Positions 54,701 to 64,000 of a stretch of DNA of 64,000 nt are shown here, in pieces. Position 1 is the stretch's first letter. Each line of letters starts with the position of its first letter. A program made the translations under genes and the position numbers. The stretch is from Klebsormidium nitens (lineage: Eukaryota > Streptophyta > Klebsormidiophyceae > Klebsormidiales > Klebsormidiaceae). The notes beneath the pieces were generated by a model. The model ran no database searches. It was not told the DNA's origin and saw only the letters and a program-made list of their open reading frames with translations. The stretch is from assembly GCA_000708835.1 (NCBI GenBank), contig DF237141.1, forward strand, positions 87,665-151,664, given 5' to 3'.

Positions 54701-57700
54701 AGCGTTCCTGCCACGACCTCTTTACACTAGAATCTCTGAGCTTCTTCTTAAAAATTTGACCTCCTTTCACCAGCTGTAGGTTGTCAACGGCAGGCCTTGA
54801 GAGCATCAAAATCAGAAGAAGAAGAACGAAAGTAGCAAGCGAAAAATTTGCGGGAAACTTGAGTCCCTCACGCTTCGCTTAAGCGTGCTGACGTCGTCCA
54901 ACTTGTAGATCTGATTGGACGCCAGGTCCAGCGTCCGCAACGCGTGCAACCCCTTCAACCCGTCGATCCTTTTCACATAGTTATAGCTAACGTCCAGCTT
55001 TTCGAGCTGGGTTAACCCGTCTAACCCCTCCAGCTTTTGTATGCTATTAAACGACAGAACCAACACCCGCAGGTTGACGAAGGCCGACAGCGCTTCGATC
55101 TTTCGAATGGAATTGTTGTGTAGATTGAGCCACGTGACGGCCCACGGGGCCGCCACGTTGCACTGCTTCGTCAGCGCGTCCTCCGTCAGGACCAAAGTGC
55201 GCGCGCGTGACGTCAGCAGCGGCGCCATGTTGAGCACGGTCAGATAGGCCCCGTCCGTGCAGCTCTCCCCGTTCCTGGCCAATGCGCGGCTGCCACGTGG
55301 CGACCGGACGTCCGCCAGGAAATGTGCGAGCGGCCGGCAGATCGCTCGGACGTCCGGATCGACCCGGTCCAAACCGTCCGAATGTATCGCGGCGATCTTT
55401 GCAGCTTCGCGATCGGACACAAACGGCCTTCCGGCCTTAACCACGGCTTGACCCAAAACGCCCATCCCCCGGTCAACCGTATACTCAAACTCGACGACGT
55501 ACTCGGGGAGAACTAACGCAGTGTCGAATACCGCCCACGTGCACTGTTTTTCGTCGCTTGGGTCAGGAACGTACACTGAGTCAGCCCCTGGGTAGTCTAA
55601 CCCGCTCACTAACCCATTTGATAATCGGTCCTTAAACCGCTCGAGATTGACCGACCGGGGCGCCCCGGAGCTCGGCCGCAGCGCTGTGTTCGAAACCGCC
55701 CCACTCTGCACCTTTCCGTTTACTTGGTTACCTTTCGGGTTACCGCCTAACCCACCTTCTTCCCCCGCCGCCTGCGTCTTCCCCAGAAACACCTTCGAGA
55801 CGAGCAGCCTCCCCGTCAAACCCGCCAGCGCGCGCTGGAGCCCCTGCTTCATTTTTAGGTTATCGGCTGACCCCCTGACGTCACCCCGGCCGTCGCTGAC
55901 GTCAGCGCGCGTGCACGCCTGCAGGCGCGGCAGGTCCGCGAGCCCCAGGCTGTTGGTTAGCGTAACCGCCTCGGTGTCAAACCCGTCTTCGGCGATGAGC
56001 TGAAGGTGCTCGGGGTTCGAAAACTCGTTCCCGGTAAAAAGGTACTCGAGCGCACGCTTGTAGTTTGGGTCGCTCGTATCGACCTGTATTCAAGATGGAA
56101 AAGCGGGGGTAGGAGGCTTTCTTACACATCCCCGGTTCATAGAATGGTGGAACGGGTTTGGGCGTTAAGGGCTGAAGTGGTTAAGAAATTGGGGGCTACT
56201 GAGTTGGCTTGCTGGGAGCAGGAAAGGCATACCTGCGTCAAGAGTCTGTCGGACTTTGGGCATTCTCAAAACGGAGCGACTGTGGGAGATTGCTCCAGTT
56301 TTAAAGAAAAATGACAGGACAAGCCTTTGGCGCGCCCTTAATGGTCAAAGAAGCTTTCGGCACGGGTTCCACGGAACATTAGGCATTATCTTCCTAAGCT
56401 CAACTTTCGGAAGACTCTTTTCCCAGAGCAAGCCGGAACGGGCCGCCTTGCTTACAGGCTGAAATCTCACCAATTGTTGCCCTCACCTTCTCTTCCAACG
56501 TCGCTTCGAAGCGGTTCCTGAGCGACCGGTTGTGGACCCGCGTAACGCCGGTCACTCGCACGCCCGTGATGCCGTATCGAGAGTAGTCGGCGGGAAAGAA
56601 CCGGGAGGTGACGAGGTCGGAACAGGAGGAGAACCTGAACCATGCGGACGCGTCAGTCTCAGGAGCCCAGACGGACATTCGAGGAAGTCGAGCAGTGCAG
56701 GCACGATCCAACGTGGGCAGCGGATGTACTTGGATAGGGGGAAAACGGACCGAGAGATTGCTTAAAGTGAGTAATGCGCAAGTTGCGTTCCCAAGAACTA
56801 GATCAGGCACTTTCCACAAGCGCTTCTATGGAAGCGGGTAAGGCCTAGACGTGACTTCAAAAAGCAGAAAGCAGACGGTGCAAGCTTGAGTATCTTCTTC
56901 ATGAACTTGTTTATCCCAACGGGGAGTGCACGCTAGCTAGCAACGTGCGCTACCGTTGCCGACGCTTCCTATCCATCTTATTCCCTTGCTCTGATTTTAC
57001 GTCCTTCCTTTCCACGTTTGCTGAACACATTCGAACTTTACAAGGCTCCAATCCTTCCAATATCAAAATCAACCAACGGCAAGAATGGATCCTCACCACA
57101 GGTCGGACGGCTTCCCGTCCTCCAGCCGCGTGTTGCCCCCCGTCTCTAGTTCCAATCTGAGCCGCCGCACTGCCACGTCACTCAGCTCGTACGCTTCCTT
57201 CTTGCACCGCTCAAACGTCCGCTCGATGTCGTCGACTTTGGCGACCAGTATATTGACGGCTGAGGTGGCCGCTTGGTGCTTTTTGAAACGTGGACTGTCC
57301 GGGGCCTTGTCCGAAGGAGCTGTCTCCATTTCTTGCTCGACGTCCTTTTGGAGGCGGGTCAGGGCGGCCAGCACCGCCTGCAAAACGGGGCCTCTTGGTG
57401 TGTTCAAGTGCTTACGGAAACTCTTTCCTGACCATCGTTTTTCTCACTACTGTAGCCTCTCTCACTAGGTGCAATCCTTGCATGAAAAGTCGTTCCCAAA
57501 TTTTGATGTCCGCCAGCAGTCTAAAATATTCTTAAACAACCTGGATTTCGCGGACATATCCTTTGAGCACAGCTTGTGGGGGGAGTCGAAAGTGAACCCA
57601 ACTACCTTTTCGGTTGGCCAGAGCAGGACCCCTTTTGTGCGGCTGGCCAATCGGCGCCGTCATGCCCTCGGCCGAAGACATCATTCAAATAGAAACATGA

Positions 57701-58904
57701 TAAGAAGAGAGACAGGAAGGAGCACAGGAACAAGAACGCAAACTGGTTTACCTGCGCTTGCCCGACCTGCGCCGCCTTCCCCTCGGCCGCGAGCTTCACC
57801 CCGTTGCTCGTCTTGCGCTGCAGTGTCTTGATTTTCATGTTATAGTACATTCGCTTCTTCATGTACGTCGCCTCGGCCGCGCCCTTCGCGTCGTCGCTCA
57901 GCTCGAGCGCGTCCAAAACCCTTAAACCTCCCATCGCAAATAACGCGTAAGTCTGGTAGTTGCACAGCTGAGAGACAGGCGATTGGCCCCAGTGGGGGTC
58001 CGACAGGTAAAGCTCCCTCAGCTTGGGGAGCCGTGCCAAGTGCGCAATCTCCTTGAACGACCCGACCTTGGTATCAGCGAGGTTAAGCGTTTCTAGCTCT
58101 TTGTTAATCGAAAACACACCGCCAACGCTTGAGATTGGGTTTCGTGCCAGGTTGAGGTTGCGCAACCTGGTTAAGTCCTCTAAGCCTTCAATGCGCTCGA
58201 TCTTGTTGTTCGCGAGCCAAAGCGACTCAAGCGCTGTCAAGTGGGCCAGGTTCTCGATCCTTTCAATCTGGTTGCTGTGCAGAAACAGTTCCCGTAGTCT
58301 TAGACACTTTCCGAGCCCGTCGATGCGCTCGATTTTGTTTTCGCATAGCCAGAGCGACTCCAAATGGACGCAACTCTCGAGGCCCTCTATGCTGTGGAAG
58401 GTCTGTTGCATGAGCGCGAGGGACTTTAGGGCGGGGAAGAGCTGGAGGCAGCGGATCCGGGGAAAGTTGAACATGAACATTTCGATTCGGTGGATGGTCT
58501 CCGCGTTGAGGCGCAGCGTCTCGTCGGAGACATCGTTGAACTCGCAGAGCTCCTCAAGCACTGTCAGAAAAGACGAAACGTATTTCAGTATGGCTTTCGA
58601 GAGTTGAAGGTTTACGGGACTTTGGAGACTCTCCCAGGTTTGAACGTCCCATTGTCACCGCTTCTTCCAAAGCGGCTTCGACTAAGGTTGGTGGGCTGCA
58701 ATTTTCAAAAAGGCCCGTCACTTGCTCTCGTCAATTTAGCAATTGATGCATGCCTCTCGGAAGATACAAGGAAGGACAAGTATCGTCGACTTAATCCCGC
58801 TCACCAGTCTTCTCTTGCTGCGACAGGCTCTGAAGCAACAACTTCTGTCTTTGGACCACCGCCAGCGACCCCACCAAAGGGCCGTCCCCATCTTCGACAG
58901 CCAT
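48775..58904 (-). CDS. LRRC9: LRRC9-like leucine-rich-repeat protein
   Basis: Long SDS22-type leucine-rich-repeat protein of the LRRC9 family, associated in animals and algae with cilia/flagella. Exons, 5' to 3': 58805-58904, 57752-58560, 57097-57377, 56487-56634, 54872-56083, 53957-54406, 53470-53595, 52973-53086, 52246-52452, 51821-51943, 51300-51421, 50748-50982, 50038-50307 and 48775-49506. All joins keep phase, giving 1,642 residues; human LRRC9 is about 1,450. Diagnostic LRRC9 features: an N-terminal LRR block ending in RMYYNMKIKTLQR, a LELETGGNTRLEDG-SSDL-type joint (exon 3 to 4) leading to RVTGVTRVHNRSLR, then VLPEYVVEFEY, then further LRR blocks with LxxLxLxxN repeats in exons 5-13. 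The C-terminus (exon 14) is basic and low in repeats. The stop lies directly after ACCAGG, which could also serve as a donor, so a further 3' exon is not excluded. Gene order on the right is divergent from the amine oxidase. Confidence 0.88.
49973..50029. repeat. two-stem hairpin in an LRRC9-like intron
   Basis: ACCGTCTCATC (49991-50001) and its exact reverse complement (50009-50019) are separated by 7 bp. An outer pair GCGGTCAA (49973-49980) and TTGACCGC (50022-50029) nests around it. It ends 9 bp from the exon edge at 50038, next to the donor of exon 13. It may be a structured intronic element or the remnant of an insertion. Confidence 0.75.
50390..50460 (-). repeat. ghost copy of the 5' end of LRRC9-like exon 13
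   Basis: It repeats 50250-50318: TTGTTGCGGTCGAG, CTTCTCCAGCCG.GAGAGCTTGT, CAGTCC. It lies upstream of the exon in gene direction. Confidence 0.85.
52045..52080 (-). repeat. ghost copy of the 5' end of LRRC9-like exon 10
   Basis: CCACGCCAAGACAGTCCAGC repeats 51922-51945 (CCACGCCCAGACCGTCCAAG). Short and decayed, upstream of the exon in gene direction. Confidence 0.6.
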
Positions 58905-61858
58905 AGTGCTTGCCTGTAACACAGAATTACATAGTAAATGCTTTCTCGCTAAAAAAGTATGGGACGCGATCGCATTGAGAGCTGGGGCTGAGAGGTGGAG
59001 CCTTTCAAAACCGTCCTTCCTGAGAGTATAGGAGAGCTGCTCCTGTAGATTGGACCACCACAGTGTGCACTGGTGAGATATCGTTGGCGAGATCTGCATT
59101 CAAAGGTTGATGGAAGTTACGCTTAGGCTAACAACTGGAAAGAAAGACGAAGCAGATTCTTTGCTCTAACAACTTCATGGACTCGGGCGGCGGTGGTGGT
59201 AGAGCCTAGCTGAGAAAACCTCTTTAAGGACAAACACCAATCGAAAAAGAATCTAAAGCAGCTTCCGAAGTTGACCCGAACTAGCAAACACCACGGCTGA
59301 TAGGCCTTTCCTTGTCATAAACAACATTGTTGTAATGGAGGCCGTCAACAGGGATAAGCTGCTCCTGAGGACAAGCTGGGACTCTGGCTTGCCCTTACTA
59401 AGAGCGGCGGGTAGATCTTCAAGTAGTACAACAGGGGCAGATGAACTGGGCCCTAATGTTGGCATGCCATGGCAAGACAGGAGGATGTTTACACCTTTGG
59501 TGACGAGGGCCTTCTGTTTTGGATGGGATTCCACAGCTCATGCAAACTGCAACCAAGCTGGCATTGCGAGCAGCTAGAGGTTTGCATGTGACGACCACCT
59601 TCAACTCACCTTTTTTTCAGCTCATCCGGCTGCCCAAACCACACTCCCCAGTGATGTCTTTTAGTCGTGACCTCATGAGCAGGCTCATCCTCTGAGATCG
59701 AAGCAAGGAGCTCATATTGTCGCATAGAGATGGCCTGGCCTGTCGGTCAGCTCGTCAACCATGGCGACCATGAGCTCTCCCATTCCTGATGGGGAGAGCA
59801 ATGTGTCACTAATCTGGTTCTCGCTATGCGCACACCCTTCTCAGCGTTCACTTAGGCCCGTCCTTGCTAACTATGTTATGCACCTTCCTGAGATTAGGGT
59901 TTGCATCAAGTATCAATTGCAATTCTCTTCGCGTCCAGGCAGGCCACTAGACAGCAATCGCTTAGCAGGCTTGCATCAACACGGCACCTCTCTTGGTACC
60001 CATACCCTACCTTTCCAGCAATGCAGAGCTATAAGCTCGAAGATCTATAAACTTCTGACGTTAATCCAGAGGCTATGCAGACGTTGCAGGCTGGGACACT
60101 GTTCAAGCCTTCTGGCTGGGGTTCTTCCTTGCTTCAGAGGCGCCCCACCATGACGAGCTTTAGACAGAGCTGCCATCCTCTGCAGACATTCTGCCAGCTC
60201 CCATGCTTATAATCTGATGGGGCAGCTCGCAAAGTGATCTGCTGACCAGAAACCAGAGAAGCTGGTGAGCTGATGAGTTCTTTGATGAGTTCTTGACTTC
60301 AGCAATTGTACACCCATTCTGCACAGCTTGCGTGAGAATGAGGTACGGACCAGCCTAGCTTAGGTACGTACCTTTGACCACGTGGGAATTGTCTGCGCGA
60401 CTATGGCCGCGGGGCTGACGCTTATACCGGTCTGCAAATACGGTGCCTTTTGGGGGGGGTCTTATTGCCCCCCATCACCAGGCATTTCTGAAATTAAGTC
60501 GAGATGTGCAGCCGGTGACATGTAGAAACGGGAATGGCCCCCCCGACTGAAAAGAAAAGTTGCATGACCGTCGACGACTGGCCGTTTTGCCACAAATCAA
60601 GTCTTTCATCCGACAAAGCAGTTGGCCCATACAGTGCATGCAGTCGACTCTGAGCTGCTTCCTAATTGAATGCCATGCAAAGCTAGGGCTCAGGCTTGAG
60701 GGATGAGTCCGCAACTCTGCTTCGGGAAGGTCATCATCTCTCCATCTGACATGGCCATTGGCGTCATGGGCTGGTGGCAGAAATAACTTATGTTGACTTC
60801 TGTTGAACATTCTTCTTGTAGGCAAGTACCCTGTACGGAATTTCTGCTCGCCTCGGAGCTCCGCAAAGTAGAGGCCGGAATCACGGAAAAGAGGGAAATG
60901 TCAAAAGAAGCATATCAGCGCCCCCCTTTGCGTCTGCGTGGAGCTACCTTCTCCAAACTCTGTTATCTGACTGATCCAAGTCAAAGGGGCGTTCAATGCT
61001 ACAATTGCTACCTCAACGACTTTCAGTTCAGGTTCAGTTCTGCATGATGCTTGCATGCAGCTCGGACTTTCGAGCTCTGGTTCCTGCTGCTGGAATGCGA
61101 CGTGATTGTGCTTGAACGAGGGGACAGCTGAGAAGTGCTAGGCACCGGTAGGTGCCCCATCACTGGCAGCTACGTCCTCGTCCTTTCCACCATTGATGTA
61201 CTACTGCCCCGCATTGTTGGCACTGTACGGGCAGTGTCGATGTGAAGCAAATCCGCTGCTGAAATGGTTTTTGGTTGAGGACGTCATGCTGGGCTCCTCA
61301 AAGGCTGTTCTCAAAACCTGTGCATTTCAAATTGAGTGCACTACTTTTCTTTCACGTTTTGGCAGTCTGCAGCTCACTCCCAGCATGGGCAATAGCGCCG
61401 GCACGGCGGCAGAATCTTTACCAAAATTTCGCTGACAGTTCCGCTTTTGAACACTGCGATTGGCTTCCCAAATGCTGAGGGAGCTCTGCAGCAATCCAGG
61501 TCGTTGCAGAAGTCTTAGTCCCAGACGCAGGTTTTTCGGCACAATCGGATTTGATCAAGTGAACTTCTTGCGCTCTTCGGACGGTCTTGCCAGAATTGCA
61601 TCGCCTTGTCATCTGACCGTGGCAGAAGCCTCGACGTCTCTGTCGGCAAACCAATTTTCATTTGTCTTGCTTTTGCAGTATCAAGCTCCGCAGCTTTATC
61701 AGGGCGGATTCATACCAGAACTTGAAACATATTTGTATCTATCGTCCAGTTGAAACGGCTCAGAAAAATGTCTCCGAGACCGGAAACACTTCGGTCGTCT
61801 GGAAAGAGAAGACGGGGAGAAGACGTTGAAGAAGACGGTTTGATTCTATCCTTCTCAG
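58905..61858. other. region between LRRC9-like gene and amine oxidase exons
   Basis: It holds the LRRC9-like promoter and whatever lies 5' of the amine oxidase fragment. I looked for amine-oxidase blocks (catalytic-base motif, HEEDHG-type motif) in all frames and found none. Several pyrimidine-tract acceptors occur (for example one ending at about 61679), but no conserved exon follows them. Confidence 0.5.
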
Positions 61859-64000
61859 GCACGGCCCGCGCTGAAGATGGTCGCCCGGTTCGTTGCCGAC
61901 TCCGGGAACTACGAATACGCGTTCAACTGGGTGTTCCGCCAGGACGGCCTCAGGCTTATCACTGTCAACGTTCAAAATTTGAACGTCCGGAATCCTGCAA
62001 ATGAAGGCAGTCGTGAGGTGGGTCTAGAGGACGCCTAAGTTACTACTACGATTCTGAAGTTTGAATTCGAAGTGCCTTATTGACGAGAGGAGCGGGTCTT
62101 TATCCAGAGAAAAGCCACTTGATATGCAGTCTACGTTGCAAGAAACAGTACCTGTCCGTAGTCATACTTGCATCGCTCCTTGAGAACAGCGAAGAAGGAT
62201 GGGCCTGAGAGAACCGCGTCAAAGCGAGCGGGGATGGATCATTAAGCAACTTGCCGAAGTCTCTTCGTTCGATTGTCGAAAGAACACATCACCTGGCCTG
62301 CCCTTCCCAAACATCTTCGTCCCTCCTTTTCTCCAGCTCTGGAGCCAACAACAGTGCAGCAGTGCGGAAGGTTTGAGACGTTTGTTGAACGAAGCCTCGG
62401 CCGCCTTTAACCACGACCATTTTTTTGACTTCGCCTAGACCTCCAATGCTAAATGTTCCAAATAAAACAACTGCACTGAACAGAGTTCAACTAACAATTT
62501 TCATCCTTCCCTTCCCTCAGCTCTGAAGCCAACTTGTTGGACACCAGTAAAGGCACCGCATAAGCGCATTCTGGAACGTTTGAACGTTTGTTTGCGACAA
62601 CGTGGTGGTTGTTAACCGCGACCACTTTTTCAGCTTCCGCCTCCACATGGTATCGCTGCACCAAGAAATACCTTCTACAGACAATCAAAGAGTCCCTCAT
62701 TCTCCGCAGCTCTGCGGCGAACATCAGCGACAGTACCGCGGAGGCGCAGTTTGTTACTAACGTGGTTGCCGTTCATCACGACCACTTCTTCAACTTCCGC
62801 CTCGACATGGACATGGACGGCCAGAACAACTCGTACGTCATCAAGCAGCTGCAGCGCGCGTATAACACCAACGGCACGAAGCCGCGCCAAAGCTACTGGA
62901 CGGTGATTGGTAGGGAGTGGTCTTTTGCTGTCAAGTTCTTCTGGGTTGGAATGCGCTGTCACCGCTGGTCCTGACCTTCCGCGTGATCACTCCGCTGCAT
63001 CAAGATGCTTGTAATTTTGGGCATCTTGGTGGCTGCTGCCATCTCTCTCTTGCATCAAACTGCTTGTGACGCAGAGAGAGTCCGGCGCAGGTTGTTTGAT
63101 AGTCCGTTCTGACCAGATTTTGTCTGAAGAATGTCGATGGCCCTTGTAGATTATCGTCCTTTTCTATAGCCCAACTGGTCGCGTCAGTTTCTTATCGCCG
63201 TGGAATTAATTTTCATCGGTTCTGGCTTCAACGTAAGCCAATTTTGTAAGTCCTTCTTTTTGTCCTGGGCCTTCTTAGCAATGCCGTTTCTTACCCCCGG
63301 CAGGTCACCAAGTACAACAGCAGCGAGAAGTTTGCCTCGGGGGTGTTCACCAACCAGGCCACGGGAGACCAGACGCTGCTCAACTGGTGATCGGAAATGA
63401 CTTCATCACAAACACGGACATTGTGCTGTGGTACACCATGCAGATGCATCATATCCCGACTCAGGTGACGTCACGACTCTGTTACGTGTGCTTCCTGGTC
63501 TGTTGCCGCGTTGAACATTTTCGGAGCCCCAAAGACAGCTGCCTCCGCGTTGTTCGAAAGGATGAATTGATCTTGCAGGTTGGATGAAAGCTTTCGCGCG
63601 ATTTTGAGACGAGTATGTTGAGACCAGTGTGATTTGAAAGATTAGAGATTGAGACTCTGACGTCTCATTACTAATCTAAATGAGCTTTGTCTTCCAGATG
63701 TCACTTCTTGCTGGCTAAAGTCTCCAGCGACTGGGACATTTGTTGCACTACCGGTTCTCGCTTCCGCTACTGTGACGCCACTTCAAGCGGTGTGAATCGG
63801 GCATCCCACAAAAACTGAAAGCAATTTGCAATCTTCTTTGCACCAGGATCAATTCCCTGTGATGCCAACGGAGACGATGGGCTTCCACCTGCACAGCCCG
63901 CCAACTTTTTCGAGAGGAACCCTGTGCTGGCGGCGAACCCTTTCTCGGCGGACTATGGTTTTATGAGCAGCAGCGATGTCCCACGTGGCGCAAGAGTACT
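61859..64000 (+). CDS. copper amine oxidase catalytic-core exons, partial and frame-broken
   Basis: Copper/TPQ primary amine oxidases oxidise amines to aldehydes, H2O2 and ammonia. Recognised exons: 61859-62017, 62710-62909, 63304-63464 and 63847 to the right edge. Exon 1 has the cofactor motif GNYEY, whose Tyr (61910-61912) is the TPQ precursor. Exon 2 has the copper ligands as HDH (62777-62785) and ends SYWTV. Exon 3 has DIVLWYTM followed by HHIPTQ (third copper His). Exon 4 has FPVMPTETMGFH. Two faults break the frame: TGA at 63388-63390, where one extra base would restore the family motif, and a similar 1-bp loss at 63898-63903. The phase between exons 1 and 2 also does not match, so a small exon or another indel lies between them. 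The N-terminal domains and the catalytic-base exon were not found in the 2.9 kb upstream. It is either a pseudogene fragment or a gene with assembly errors. Confidence 0.7.
62329..62646 (+). repeat. two ghost copies of the copper-ligand exon of the amine oxidase
   Basis: Copies at about 62329-62436 and 62517-62646 repeat 62702-62810. All share a pyrimidine tract, CAG, CTCTG.(A/G)GC and a downstream ACCACGACCA..TTTTT.. or equivalent around the HDH motif. Both are interrupted by indels and stops. The real exon is taken to be the last one. Confidence 0.82.

Overview
This window is nuclear DNA from an intron-rich green-lineage eukaryote. GC-rich exons of 60-1300 bp alternate with GT-AG (and a few GC-AG) introns of about 200-700 bp. 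The protein sequences look plant-like, as recalled without a search (the Tra1/TRRAP exons, plant-type prolyl 4-hydroxylase and a plant-type amine oxidase motif). An LRRC9-type ciliary protein argues for a lineage that still makes flagellated cells. A streptophyte alga of the Klebsormidium kind is my best guess; a seed plant or a prokaryote is not compatible.

Layout: (1) 1-25733, minus strand: the first 28 exons (about 2,680 codons) of a Tra1/TRRAP gene whose 3' end, with the FAT and kinase-like domains, lies left of the window. (2) 25734-27502: a head-to-head intergenic region. (3) 27503-31361, plus: a CHERP-like SURP + CID splicing-associated protein, 4 exons. (4) 33813-38574, plus: prolyl 4-hydroxylase, 7 exons. 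(5) 40832-46620, plus: GT90/CAP10 glycosyltransferase with a signal anchor and a long acidic linker, 6 exons. (6) 46621-48774: intergenic, holding a 200-bp MITE with target-site duplication. (7) 48775-58904, minus: complete LRRC9-like leucine-rich-repeat protein, 14 exons. (8) 61859-64000, plus: catalytic-core exons of a copper amine oxidase with two apparent 1-bp frameshifts, cut by the right edge. The spliced reading frames of genes 1-5 are phase-consistent from exon to exon. The genes do not form an obvious pathway, although the hydroxylase and the GT90 enzyme are both secretory-type protein modifiers.

The most striking structure is not a gene. In every multi-exon gene here, introns contain degraded partial copies of the adjacent exon, each spanning the splice junction. 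Copies of an exon's 5' end with its acceptor lie upstream of the real exon, and copies of a 3' end with its donor lie downstream, often in 2-6 tandem copies. I call these ghost exons. They suggest introns growing by repeated tandem duplication across exon-intron borders. One TRRAP set is in frame and open across the copies, with strong donor sites. Other points are a roughly 20-fold excess of the octamer TGACGTCA and three GC donor sites among 27 TRRAP introns.
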